Origin: Fomitopsis serialis
Taxonomy: Eukaryota > Basidiomycota > Agaricomycetes > Polyporales > Fomitopsidaceae
Assembly: GCF_022376445.1 (NCBI RefSeq)
Contig: NW_025954968.1
Span: 124,001 to 188,000 of the forward strand
Length of the DNA: 64,000 bases
Direction: 5' to 3'
Numbering within the stretch: position 1 is the first letter of the stretch; each line of letters starts with the position of its first letter. Below are positions 23,075-38,501 of the stretch, in pieces. The notes below the pieces were generated by a model. That model saw nothing but the letters and a program-made list of their open reading frames with translations, was not told the DNA's origin and ran no database searches. The position numbers and the translations under genes were made by a program.

Positions 23075-23328
23075 GACAACACATCAACATGATCCCAACG
23101 TCGCTGATGGGAATATCCACTTCACATTCGAGCAACATCGACGGGCCCGCAGAGCAGTCTAATATCTGCGCTGCAGGGCCCCCATATATATTCGTACATC
23201 CGCGTGTGTTCTTTCCAATTGTCTATATACATACACGTACAGAGCGAGGGGTTTCAACTTCCAGTCCAATTTTCCGTTCGTTGCTGACGGTCATAGATCA
23301 ACCATGATCCTGACATTGTAACTCACCA

Positions 23329-26300
23329 TCACTGGTGTGTAAGAGGATCAACGCAAATCACGCCGTCGCGTTCGCTCCAAGGGTAGCCCCATAGGTGCAG
23401 CCATTCGCGCACACCGGCAGCAAGTCGAACTCGCGAGGTGCCACGAGCCGGGTCCTGTGTGCCAGTGTGCTTCTCTTCGCCGACGACAAGGAACACTGTT
23501 AAAGCATATGTCAGAAGACTGACAGCGCACGCGAAACTGTAATGACGCCTACCCAATCCATAGAAGTGCTCATGTTCAACCTGAGCAGCACCGTGAGCTT
23601 CGCCGAAATGAAGACTAGGGTCCAGATGACGTACTGCAAGCAGGAACTCCTCCAAGACCTCCGTAGCCTCCGCAGAGTGCAGGCCGTGCAGATCCAACAT
23701 CGCCTCCGTCCGCTCCTCCGGCGTGAGCTTCTTCTCGCCGCCGACGTTCTGGCTCGCGATTCCGAGACACACTCCGAGACCCGCACCACAGATCCTGCCC
23801 CGAGCAGTCCGGTCCCCATAGTCGTCGGACCAGCTAGCTTCCCGCGAACGCACAGCCTGCTCGGCGAGGTGCGCTCGCTCCCGGACGAGCTTACCCGCCG
23901 CCTCCACCATCTCGGCACTCATCTTAGCGTTGAGGTCGTGACCTTCACGACTGAATCGCTTTGCAGCACCTCCGTCGCCGCGCCGCCATGCATCGGCGGC
24001 ACGCGAGAGGCAAGCGTTACGAGCAGCGCCAAGACGCAACGCCCTATCCTATGTCAGCCTCACGAACACACATGCAATAGGACTTCACCAACCTCGATCG
24101 ATAACTCATGTAGAGCTCATTCACGGACTCGCCCGTTGGTAGCGTGGGCAAGAGAGTCGGGGGACGTAATTTGATGCGAGGCGACGGCTTCGGTGCGATA
24201 ATAGCCGCATTATGGTGAAGTGGCTCAGCCGCCGCGCCCATAGCTTCTCTGCGGGCGGCAAGCAGGGCAGGGTCCTTGGGTGACTGGACGACAGATGCAA
24301 CAGGGGCTGCTGGCGGGACAGGCTTCTTGACAGCCGCTGCGAACCTCGTTCGCCCAGGATCGTGGTAGGCGCTATTGTCGCGGCCATAACGATACCCTCC
24401 GCGACCGTTGCCTGGGTTGGCGACATGGTTGAGCGTGGGGAATTCGTCGGGAGACGCGCTCCTTGCACGCTCGGGGTGCTCCGCATTGATGTCCGTCCGC
24501 GCCATGGCGTGATTGAGGCCCGACACGTCAATCTCATTTGGTAAGTGGTGTAAGAATTCGCAGTTCTCTCCCTTCGCACATGTGCCGCGCAGCCAGAATC
24601 TGCAGAGTGCACGCTCTAGGTCGTGACTGCCATACTCGTTCAGTATCTCAATCGTTGCAGTTGCGACGAGCGAACACACCTGAAACGACAATCCGCACGC
24701 AAGCACTCACCGGCCAGGAAGTATCTGCAGACTCTGTTGCCACCCGGCACTGCGCGTCCGTTCACGAACCGCTGGCCATTGCGCACGCCAAGCGCGCCGG
24801 GGCTGCCCAATCCGCCCCTTCCACCGCGTACCATGCCATTTCCGTCCCTGCTCACCATCATGACCCTGTTCCCCATACTCTGTATCCTCGGCGGGCCGCT
24901 CGTCTGCGCCGGCGAGTTTAGCGAGCGATCCACCAGCCATGTCATCGCGCGCTCAAAGTCATATCCGTTCTGGGCCAACGCCTCCTCGAGCTCAGACGGC
25001 GCGAGCGTCGCGCCGAAAACCGAGCTGAGCACGTCGAATGGCGTCATCCCGTCCGTGAGCATCGCTGCCGCCTCCGGGTCGATGTCCTCGTCGCCCTGCG
25101 ACGGCACATTGAACGACTGGTCCGTCCCGGCACTGGTGATGTAGCGCGGGTCCTCGGGCGACAGGGACATGGGCGAGTTGGACCACTGCGAGTCGAGCTC
25201 TGAGCCGACGGGGTGGAACGAGCGCCGCGGGTTGGCCTGCGCGAACGGGTCGAAGGGGTCCTCCTCATCGCTGTGCTCGCCAGGGCGCATAGACGAGCGG
25301 AGGATGAGCTCGGCGTGAGCGCGCGCGGGAGCAGTGCGCTGTCGGGAGTGAGAGGCGCCGCGATGGCTAGTTTGGAAGTCGGACGGCTCGGGTTGTGCGC
25401 CCAGAGGTCCGGCGAGGGCGTCTCAGCCCGAAGCTGCGATAGACAACCCGGGTTGGACGACGCGGCGGAAAGTGGGCGCTGGATGGGCTTGAACTCGTTC
25501 GCCTTGGCGTTCAAGGAACGCGGCGACCCGATTGGGGACGCGGGGAGACTGGACGTGAACTGTGCGTGCGTGATCAAAGGAGATATGCTGGGAGATTCGC
25601 TGCGCGCCGTCATATAGGACGATGATTGCTGCAGGGCACCTAACGGTGATGTCAACGGCGTGTGAGGTCTCTTGAATATCATGGCGAGAGGAGAGCTCGG
25701 TGCGGAATTGGGAGTCTCCGGACGAGGCACGAGACGAGCCGAGTGGGTCGATGCCCGCGAAGAGGGGCGCGAGATGGGCCGACGCGTAGGAGTGAGGAAG
25801 AGGAACGGGACATTGTCCACATCATCTCTGTGTTTGTGCAGAAGATCCAAGACGTGTTGCTCGAGCTGTCGAAGTCATGCATCAGTATGGCTTTTGTGAG
25901 GGCATATGTGTGAGGGAGGGTTAATAAAGAGGACCCGGTCATGCTCCTTATGAGTGGCCACGGCCGGCGAACCCATCGAGAGTAAGCCGGACGGCCGACC
26001 CACGTCGATCGCAGCCCCCGGGCTAGAAGCTCATTGCAAGGGCCCTGGCTCTCTCGATCGCGGTAGGGCCTCTCACGTAAGAGAAGGCCAAATGTATACA
26101 GTGCGACACCAGGCCGGGTGCTGGCAGCGACGCGCGCAGAAGACATGTCGCTCACCTCTTCCTCATCTATCCGACCGAACGTGCCCTTCAACAACGCCTT
26201 CAACTCGTCTTCACGCTCATTGGTGAGGAGCATGACGACCTTGCCCACGAGGGAAGAATTGATACGGGGGTCATCTCCGTCGGGGTCGCCTTCGAAAGTG

Positions 26301-26455
26301 TCTAAGGACGACTTGTGTTGACGCGCGATCGCTGAGAGCTGCGCGCGAGTGTGGGGGAACTTGGGCGGCGCGGAGAGGTCCTGCCCGGTGAGTGAGTGAG
26401 CTTCAGAAAGGTTGCTAGAGGGCAAGGGGATGGATATTGTAGGGGTGGCGAGCAT
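23329..26455 (-). CDS. CUE-like/CCCH/DUF1771/SMR domain protein
   Basis: Domain order suggests an RNA-binding nuclease of translation surveillance. The N-terminal part (INSSLVGKVVMLLTNERED) splices to LEQHVLDLLHKHRDDVDNV, then a long serine/proline linker. A CUE/UBA-like helix set follows (TPFDVLSSVFGA, LEEALAQNGYDFERAMTWLV), then two CCCH fingers (CRYFLAGECLRADCRFSH and CRFWLRGTCAKGENCEFLH). DUF1771 comes next (RNACLSRAADAWRRGDGGAA), then the SMR domain (LDLHGLHSAEATEVLEEFL ... FLVVGEEKHTG). Yeast Cue2 pairs CUE and SMR domains in No-Go decay; this is a larger relative in architecture. One break at the GGG run 25327-25329 is closed by one base, giving LLPARAHAELILRSSM. Confidence 0.82.
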
Positions 26456-28066
26456 TGTGGAGGTAGAAGGGGAAGACAGTCCCCCGCATCACGACGGTTG
26501 GTGAACAAGGAACGTGCAGCTCAATATGGCATTCATACTGTACTCATCGACTCTCCGTCCAATCACGCAACCGCAGTCGCTCGAATATGGTTCGCTTCAC
26601 TCCTAGCCCTCGATTTGTTACCAGGAACTGAGAGGCCACTGTTCTCCTTATTTTGCCTTTCATCGCGACACGCGCGACTCAGACTCAGTCGCTGTGAGTC
26701 TGACGGGCGTTGAGGACGGTCAACGCGGCCGCTCTGGGCCGCGGACGCAAATGCCACGTGGGTACTGCCTCCCTCGCGGCAGTACTTTTAGTTGTTATTT
26801 ATCTATCGCGTCCGATTCAACAATACGAAGAAGTTGAGATTGGGTATATGCATGAGCTCATCGTCCCTCTATGCTGCCAATAGAGCTATGTGCTGGTGGA
26901 GAAACATGGTGCAACTCTGCACGAAGAACTTGCTATTGCCGACCAATTGCTGACCAATAATCAATAAACAATGATGCAGCAACTTGAACGTATCACTGCC
27001 AGAACGAAGTCAGGCCCGCGTGACGTTCACTAGCATTCGCTTGCCCCGAGTCGAAGGACAACAACACAAAGGCCATGCAACCATGCACACAACGCGTGTG
27101 TGAAGTCGGCGATCCTGTCCTGAGCTTGATATAGAATCGGGAGGGGTGAAGCCAGGAGGGAACATAACACCTTACAGGTGATACGATCAGCCAGTGAGTC
27201 TGTCACCGCACTGCGGCAAATTATCAAGCTGAAAGAATGTGCTGCAGCAAAATTCCAAACACGGCATACTTACGATGCAGCAACGTACCTGCGGCAATTT
27301 GACAGATACAAGATGATCGTCAGGGTCCGAGACTCCTGCGTGACCTTCGTCGTTGCCCTGTCGACGACCATCCATTCGGTATACTCAGGCTTGACAGGGG
27401 CTGCGACCTGCGGCAAGCCTGCGCGTCCTGCACAGGTGACTCATCTGTAAGTATGCGGGGTATTGTGTGATACATGAGGGCGACGCAACTACGGTGCGAA
27501 GCAGATGAGGACTCACGAGTGTTCGAGGATTGTTTGGGTTGGCATCTATCAGTATCATCAACTAGACGGGGCGCACAGGCACCGGGGTCGAACGCGCCGT
27601 TTGCGACCAATGTGAGGGTCCGGTGAATTGGAGGAGAGCGCGTTGCTCGGCAGCAGGCCGTGAGGGGGGCGTTGTGGCGGCAGCGGAAGACCGGAGGCGG
27701 CGAGCAGAAGAGGACGTCCGAGCCGAGGTCGGGGACTTGTGTCAGATCGGAGGCCCGATTAGGCAAGTCCGGGGACTCGATGGGCAGCCGTTGAGCGAGA
27801 AAGGGAGTGCAGACCTGTCTGGCGCCTCTGCGGTCTGACACCAGAGCCCGCTCGGTCTTATGCCCCTTGGACTTGGACGTGCTGAATCCACGACCACTTG
27901 CGTGTGCCCTCGCTCCTGTCCGCTTGCCCTGAGCACAGCTACGCCCGACAAGTGCACAGATTTGGTCATCTTCAGTGGCGCTCTAGCCCCGAGTCAGCGC
28001 GACGCATACTAGACTGCACACCTTGGCGCTGGCGTCTGACCATCGCAAAATCCACCGGCCGACGCG
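26456..28066. other. 1.6-kb divergent intergenic region
   Basis: The gap lies between the start of the SMR gene (minus) and the start of the Zn2Cys6 factor (plus). Several open frames of 60-173 codons occur, the longest on the minus strand at 27320-27841. None has a recognisable domain or a believable exon chain. It is probably mainly promoter sequence. Confidence 0.45.
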
Positions 28067-31000
28067 ATGTCCTCGAATAACTCTCTAGTCAGTCGGTCAA
28101 AACGTCGAAACGCGCCGCTCTCGTGCGCAGAATGCAGACGGTACGGCGATCCTGGTCAAGCGCAGACACTCTAATTGACGCCGGCATGCTGCAGGCTTAA
28201 ACTTCGGTCCGTGGTTATCGTAGCGCATTTATCCTCTATATTCACCGATGGTCTCGGGTCTCAAGGTGTTCGAGAGTCTTCCCCTGTGCCAGCTGCGTCA
28301 AGAAGGGTTGCGCTGCTATTTGTCCGGATGGTGCGTTTATCCTCTTGCAATCCCTCTGGAATGGCACACTGATAGTCGCGGTGGCCAGGCCACCTCACGA
28401 CGGGCAAGGGAAATCGGTGAGTCGCGCGAGCCACACTAGCGAAACAGTTCCTCACAAGGACGTGCAGATTTGTTTTGGCAAACACGGAAGCCTTGCACGA
28501 CAAGATAACTCAGCTCTCGTCCCGCGTCCGGCAACTAGAAGATGCCCTGGAGCAAGCCCACGGCAAGACGTCCTTGGAACTGCATCCCATGCTTACGGAA
28601 GAACTCAGACAAATCAAGAGGCCATTAGAGCGGGAAAGCCAGGAGGAGCTGCCTCAATCAGCGGACACCGAAGCGGCGGAAGTGATCGACGCCGTAGGAT
28701 CCCTGTGAGTGCACTCTATATATGCGTGCGTCATTCAGTATCTAGATGCAGGGCGCGTCAGTTCCATCACAGACTCGGGGCTCACCAAGTTTTACGGCAC
28801 CACCGCCAATGCCTGGGTAAGTCGCCATGTGACATCAGTGTACTCAATACTGACACCGTTTATTTAGTATCTCCTGCAGGTAAGCGCGAATCTCGCGATC
28901 TTCATCGCGGTTTGTGAATGAGGTGTATCATCTAGAATGAAGAAGGTGACGAAGACGCCATTGAAAACCCTCAGTCGATCCTTCCCACTAGTCTTCCCTG
29001 GCTTAGCTACGCCTTCCCCCTCGGTGACAGTGTACACGAGACTTTTACAGGCGTTCGAGCATCTCTGGTTGGACTGCTCCCAGACATCACCGAAGCCCGC
29101 CGATAGCGAGCCTTTATTTCAAGCATGCCGCTTGGATGTATGTGATAAGAATTAGAAGCATAGAATCTCACGATTGACCCGCTGCTGGTCAGGTACACGC
29201 CTATCCCCGAATCCGAGTTTTACGGCACTGTGCTTTCGCGCTTCTACGAGATCGCGGACTGGTCTGACCAAGATTCGGATTATTCGCACAAGATGGCGAT
29301 CCTCTTTATGGTTTTTGCCATGGGAAGCCTCCTCGATCTGGACACTGCACCGCAGTCGGTCGAAGCGGCACGATATTATCAGCTAGGCCGTGCGGCATTG
29401 TCCCTCGATTCGATTTTGGAGCACCAGACGATCCCGGCTATCCAAGCCCTGGTGAGTCCCCGTCCCGATGTCCACGGAGGCTTGCTCATGACACGTGTAA
29501 TTAGATCCTGATGTGCCACTTTATGTTCCTCTCCAATATCGACGGTCCCCGCTGGGTTGTGATGGGTCTGGCGACGAAATTGGCACTAACTGTTAGTGGT
29601 CTAATTACTTGGAGTATATCCGTCAATAAACGATCTCCCTGCAGCTTGGGCTGCGTAAGACTAGTTATATTCGCGAACGAAATAATCATACTGACGCCGT
29701 AGCACGAAGACCGTGACGGAAACAAGTGGAATTTGGATCCCGACGAGGCCTTCAGGCGGAGATCGTTGTTTTATGAGTTGCTCACCTACGATTCGTGGCA
29801 GGTACGTCTTGCTTCCACGCCTCTTGCTTCCGGCTTCTCAGACCCACCTTCTCTCGCCATGCTAGAGCATCACGTTTGGTCGACCGCCTTCACTGTCGAT
29901 GGCGTTTATCGATTGCCAGCTGCCGCAGGGCGTCATGTCCAAGTCAGATGGCGGCGAGCCCGAGATGAGCTGTGAGTGACTTCACAGTCCCTCCAGGGTG
30001 TCAACATCTCAACTCTCGTCCCCCTTCGGACCTTGCCGCCAGTCGCGGCATGGAAGCACCGGTTCGCCGCACAATGCCAGAGCGTCGTGAACGAACAGGT
30101 GTTCGGCGCACGCCTCCCCAGCCATCGCCAGCTTATGGAGCTCGATACGAAAATCAGGGAGTTCTACCTGCCGCCCTCCCTCCGCGTCCGCGGCTTCGGC
30201 GGCCTGAAGTACGAGCCCCCAACTGTGCCGACCTACGAGCAAGACCTACAGAGCTACTGTGCATTCTCCATTAGGGAAATCAGTACGTCTCGGTCGGTCT
30301 TATATGTGTGGCGGCAACCTGATTGTGCCGGCCCCTGCACAGCGATCTTTTACATGCATCGGGGGTTCTTCGCGACCGCCTTGCAGGAGACACCGGACGA
30401 CCCGCTGGGCCACAAGTACGCGCCCTCCGTCCTGGCCGCGTACAACAGCGCATGCTCGTACGTCGGGCTCATTAAAAGCATGTACTCGCAATACCCAAAA
30501 CTGGTCGAGCGCATGTGGTTCTACTTAACGCATGTTTTCTCTTGTGGGGTGAGTGGGACCTTGTTCGCGGGAAGCCCTGTCGCGTACTCATATCATATTC
30601 AGATCGTCCTCGGCGCTATACCGTCTAAAAGCCCGGGTATGAAATTGGCACGGAGCGCGCAGGCCCAGCTTGATACTGCCCTCGGGCTGTTCGACGCTGT
30701 GCAGCATGACCCACGCGCGGCGAAGGTCCTGGTAAGTGCTCTTATGGTGTCCTGTCTCTGTTGCCCGCTGAACCTTCGTGACGTGAAGCCCGTTCTGGCG
30801 AAGCTGAAAGCGCGGGCGGAGACGTCGATGGTCGACTTCCATACCCGATCATCGGCGCCCCGGAGTGGCCCTAGCGGCCTCAGTCCGAAGGACGACGATG
30901 AGCTCGGCGCTCTGCAAGGCAGGACGCGCCTCGTCTCGCGGAAGTCGCCCGCGGCCTCTACGCCGAGCGACAGCGGGTCGCAGAGCGGGTCGAGCCCACG

Positions 31001-31471
31001 GGACCAGCCCGACCAATCCCCGACGGTCGCATATGCACCTCCCGTGCCCGACTTCGATTCGTCCATGTCTACGAACATGCCAGACACCAGTTCTTGGCAA
31101 GGCTACGCTCATTCCCAGGACAGCTACGAGCGCCGCGGGAGCTACGAGCAGGAGCACCACGACGGCTATGGCCCACCCAGAACTATGGCTATCCCTCGTA
31201 CCAGTCCTACAATGACATGTCCCACTACTGGCAGCCGATGCACGACCCCAACATGATGCAGACCGACACGGGCGCCACCGCGCACCACTCTATGGGCCAG
31301 CCGTCCATGAACGCGGGTGTATCGCCGGTTGATTCTCACCAGCAGCACACTTACCCGCAGTACGACCCCGTAGCGGACGCTTACTCCCCGGGCTACGCGC
31401 ATGTCAATGGGGGAGCGCCGATGCAGCCCGACGCGTGGCATAACTTGGTCGCGCAGTTTAATAACCCGTAG
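28067..31471 (+). CDS. Zn2Cys6 fungal transcription factor
   Basis: DNA-binding regulator of the Gal4 type with a fungal-specific middle homology domain. The zinc cluster is complete (CAECRRLKLRC, then SRVFPCASCVKKGCAAIC), spacing C-x2-C-x6-C-x5-C-x2-C-x8-C. It is assembled from exons at 28067-28140, 28195-28206 (12 bases), 28266-28330 and 28389-28416, joined by introns of 54-59 bases. A linker (LTTGKGNRFVLANTEALHDK) leads into a leucine-zipper-like coil (ITQLSSRVRQLEDALEQ). The middle domain includes KFYGTTANAW, YAFPLGDSVHETF, HKMAILFMVFAMGSLLDLD, RRRSLFYELLTYDSW and KYAPSVLAAYNSACSYVGL. The tail is Q/P/Y-rich and could be an activation domain. One missing C in the CCC run at 31176-31178 breaks the tail frame. 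Target genes cannot be told from the sequence. Confidence 0.85.
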
Positions 31472-32576
31472 CGACGTCACGGCAGTTTGGTGAGGTGAAT
31501 GACCGGATGGATGTAGTATGATAGACGCAGACACGCTTGTATGTTAGTGGTTCCACCGTTTTTGTGCTGTTGTACACGCTGCTGTTTTGCTTTCCTGTGT
31601 TAGGTTGTACGTATATGCATTTCTTGGACGAATGGTATTGGCATTGTATCCGAGTCCTGGTTTTCTGCCGTGTCGGTAGGTCTTCCCCCATGAGATGGTG
31701 CGGTGATACTCAGCGTGCCCTGGCTGGGAGGGACAGGTTCCAACTTGGTAATTGGCAGGAACCCTGCCGAACAGTGGAGACAGGGAAGCACTCCGGATCC
31801 TCTATCCGATCGAATGCTCATGCGGCGTTGACAACCTGACATTGAATTGGGACCAGATCTCGGGTTGAACGTTGGACGTTGTTGGCATTTGTTGATGGTT
31901 GTGGTCGATGGTGTCTCACTGCGGAGTCGCGCGAACCATCCTCGATCGTTTGGTACGCAGTCTAGGCACGGTAACGATCGACTTATGCTTGGGTACGCCA
32001 TTGCTCAGTGCTACTGTGGGCTTCCGTTGTCACGAGATATGCTGCCGTACGCTAGAGTTCAGACTGATGGATCGTCCTGATCAGGCCCAGCCGTCCCGAA
32101 CTCCGAATCACAAGTTCCTATCCAGTGTGAACAGTCCGACTCGTAGTGACTACTAGCACTCATCAACGACTGTCAAATGGAGGAAATCCCAGCTGCACGG
32201 CGAGCAATGGACGAAGCGAACAGGCCTATCAGTTGTTCAGGTTACCAGTGACCGTGGAGACTGCACCCGCTCCAAGGTTCTACTCGCGGATTCTGATGCG
32301 CACTTCGTTGCCCGTGCTGAGCTATTCTGAACTGTGAGGGCTACACTGCGACCGCCAGTGGCAGCAGATTCCTGGAGGTCTGTTCAGCTATCGGTAGCGA
32401 CATTGATGACCATCTTTTCCTCTGTAACCGTGATTGACAGCCCGGCAGAACTCGTATTTGTGAAGGCGATACATAAGAGGCGGCGAGCCTAATGAGTCTG
32501 AGGGGGTTGGAGTCCAAACATCTGGAATCAGTTGGCTAGGTGCGTACGATAGTATGTAGAGCGTGTGCACAACGTA
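31472..32576. other. 1.1-kb convergent intergenic region
   Basis: The region lies between the 3' ends of the transcription factor and the F-box gene. It holds only short open frames, and I see no repeat or RNA gene. Confidence 0.5.
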
Positions 32577-34139
32577 TCAGCGCAGCATGACACGCAATAT
32601 CCCGCGATCCGTCCAGGGGGAGAGAACATGCCTGATCACCTTGACGATATCCCAGTCGCGTCTACCTCTGTCTCGGCACCAGCGCACCGTCCGTCCAATC
32701 GAACTTGAGGTGCAGGTCCACATCGCGCAGCTGCGACCAACTAGACGCCAAGAGCGCATCCCAAAGTACCTTCACCTCTGTGAACCGTAGCGACGGGGTG
32801 TCGATGCTTCTGACCCATGCCTGGACGTCATGGCTGCGGTCGGCGGACGTTAGGGTCAAAATCAAGACGATACGAGTTATCTGGTGGTCTGGCAGTGCTT
32901 CGCGAGACAGGAGACGATGGAGGTGTCTGGCCAGTATACGCGGGCGTCCGAGAGAGAGCGATAGTGTGAGTCGGAGTTCAAGATGGGTAAGCTGTGGTAA
33001 ACTGAGAGGCCCGAACATACCGTTGGCTGCGAAGAAACGAAGATGAGTGACGTCGACGATAAGACAAGCCACACTGTGTACTTACGATCATCCCAGAGAA
33101 GACATCGCAAAGAGTCTCTCAGTGTTTTGCGAGCTCGCGGCATGCCGCGTACACCGCGTACATATTCTGCATAGAGTTTCGTGTGGAAACCCGTAGCTTC
33201 CAAATCGACGATACGCAGGCGACAATCTCAGCACCTTGACAAATGCGAAGAATGCGACTTCCGAGCCTTTGGTGCGCGCAGCGATATGGAGAATGCGCAA
33301 ACGGAGCCGACCTGGCATGGGTTTGAATGTTGAGACTGTATGGTTCGAGAGCAACACATCCTCGATGGACAGTTCCTCGAGGGACGGAAACGCGCAGACC
33401 AGGCTACGGAGGTGAGTAAAGTTGGCCATGCGAATGTCCGACAACGTCAGACAGGTAATCTGTCGGAGGACAAGGAGGCGCAGACCGAAGTTCGCCGGAT
33501 AGCGTACGATGTCATGGCACTGGCCACAGTGTCGGAGGATCAAGTGCCGCAAGGAGGGTAGGTGATTTGCGAGCATGAGTGGTATGAGATGAAAGTACGA
33601 TGCCGTCGAGGGTCTCTCCACGAAGAGGTGACCTCTACTACCCCACCGTTCTCTTCGACGATGATTTCCTTGGTAGATGATAGGTAGCCCTGTACCTCTG
33701 GAAGCCGGGCTGCGCTTACCAAGGTGTCAAAGACATCGCGATTGGTGATAGCAATCGTGGAGTATAGGGTGGAGATACTGTGTTGATGCCAGGCGTGACA
33801 GACCAGGGCACAATTATAGAGGTTCTTGGGTTCGCCTCGCAACTGTTCCATGACCACGTAGAAGATGTCTAGAGGGATACGTTGAGAAATAGCGAGGGGT
33901 AAGGCATCTTTGATCATCTTCCTCGCGCTCCTGTTACTGAGGCAGTACTGGTACCAGTTAGGTGGGCCATCCTCCTCATCTGGCACTTCCTCTCCACCAT
34001 CTCTGTGGTCCCCGTCGTCGTCCTTGCCGTCCTCTGACGGGTCATCGTGTGATTCCATCGCATTGCGAGTCTGGTCGTGATCCAACCGTTGCTGCCCGTT
34101 TTCCAACGAGACAGCGGGAATTAGATGTGTAATCTCCAT
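32577..34139 (-). CDS. F-box/LRR protein
   Basis: Likely SCF substrate receptor. The start at 34139 opens MEITHLIPAVSLENGQQ, then an acidic stretch. The F-box is RIPLDIFYVVMEQLRGEP, then NLYNCALVCHAWHQHSISTL. Leucine-rich segments follow: IPLMLANHLPSLRHLILRHC, LTLSDIRMANFTHLRSLV and FPSLEELSIEDVLLS, and later FGPLSLPQLTHLELRLTL. A frame break at the CCCC run 33641-33644 is closed by one base and joins the F-box half to HLFVERPSTASYFHL. The main frame stops near 32662. A sequence of typical F-box-protein end type (WDIVKVIRHVLSPWTDRGIL) runs to 32577 in another frame, so the C-terminus is uncertain. Confidence 0.72.
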
Positions 34140-34938
34140 GTTCGACAGGACCCCGGGACAGACGTCTTGCTAGTCACTGCTCTTTAGGGTTGAAATTGGG
34201 TTGGAGGGCCAGGACGCGAGCTATAGATTTTCGCACAAGGGCTAACGCGAGGCTGGTCAACAGCGTACCAATAAATATATTTCTTGACTCACCTGGACAA
34301 TGCGATGCAGCGTCGTCGACGTCAGCTCTGTGGACAGTGAATGCCAAAACCAGAGAGTGTAACCGCGGCGCAGCTACTCATCTAGCCACAGTAATCACTG
34401 CCCCGGCACTGCCCAGCGAGTTGTACATAATCCACGGACTTCCCTATTCCATATTTATTGTGTGATAGCGTGACGGAAAGCCTTGATTGATCTGATTGAG
34501 TACACACGCCGACTGCTGAGTATCGGATATAAGTAGTCAGTCCTCTCGATGTTCACAACTTGAGGTCACTGGTAGTAAAGAAACGTCACCACCCTTCTCA
34601 CTTGACATCCACACAGAGAAACCCAAGAGAATGCAAGCACGGCCTGTAAAACCTGACTTGGGTCGAGGCGGGAAGAGCAGGCGAGGACTCGGGTCGACTA
34701 GATCTGCGATTGGCGCGTCGTCGACGCGCCCCCAGTACAGACACGTGATGCCGACGCGTCTGCCGAGGGCATAGACGCCCAGTATGCTCTGACACTGGCA
34801 CTGGCGGTGATCTCGACGCACTCTGGTCTGGAAGACTGAAGTCTCCTCTGTGCCAATCTGTCTTGTCAAATATATCGCTACAAGGGGCGCGACTATTGTC
34901 TTCCTGACATTAACTAGGCGGGGTCGACTATCCCCGCG
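34140..34938. other. F-box/MSC2 divergent region
   Basis: Promoter-side gap between two divergent genes. A 143-codon minus-strand frame at 34537-34968 overlaps the proposed MSC2 start and has no recognisable feature. Confidence 0.4.
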
Positions 34939-38123
<3,185 letters not shown>

Positions 38124-38501
38124 TAAGATACCTCCTAGTATATATCCTTGGGATCCAGTCTATCCGGGGCGAGCGATGCACACGTGTACAGTACATACAT
38201 AGTTGCCATGCAGTTTATATTCCGGACAATATACTGTACTAGTCACATTTAGCTAAGGCGCGCTGCGTTCCGACAAGACTGTCCGTGATGGTCATGAGCT
38301 AGCAACTCTACATGTGAAGGCGTATACTGAAACAAAGCAAGGTATATATAGTACTTGAGCTACAAGCACCCCCCGTCCGAGCGGGTGCGGGATCACTGCG
38401 TCGCTGCTGCGCTGTCCATGGGAATCACTTCTCCAAACCCAATCGAAAAACAAAACATGAAGTTTGGGTTTTGATGCGCTTTTGGTATGGGTGAGGCACG
38501 G

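Noticed and set aside
27320..27841. 173-codon minus-strand frame
   Set aside because: Cysteine/arginine-rich with no family pattern; probable promoter sequence.
30009..31160. several minus-strand frames of 77-162 codons
   Set aside because: Antisense to the transcription-factor middle and tail regions.
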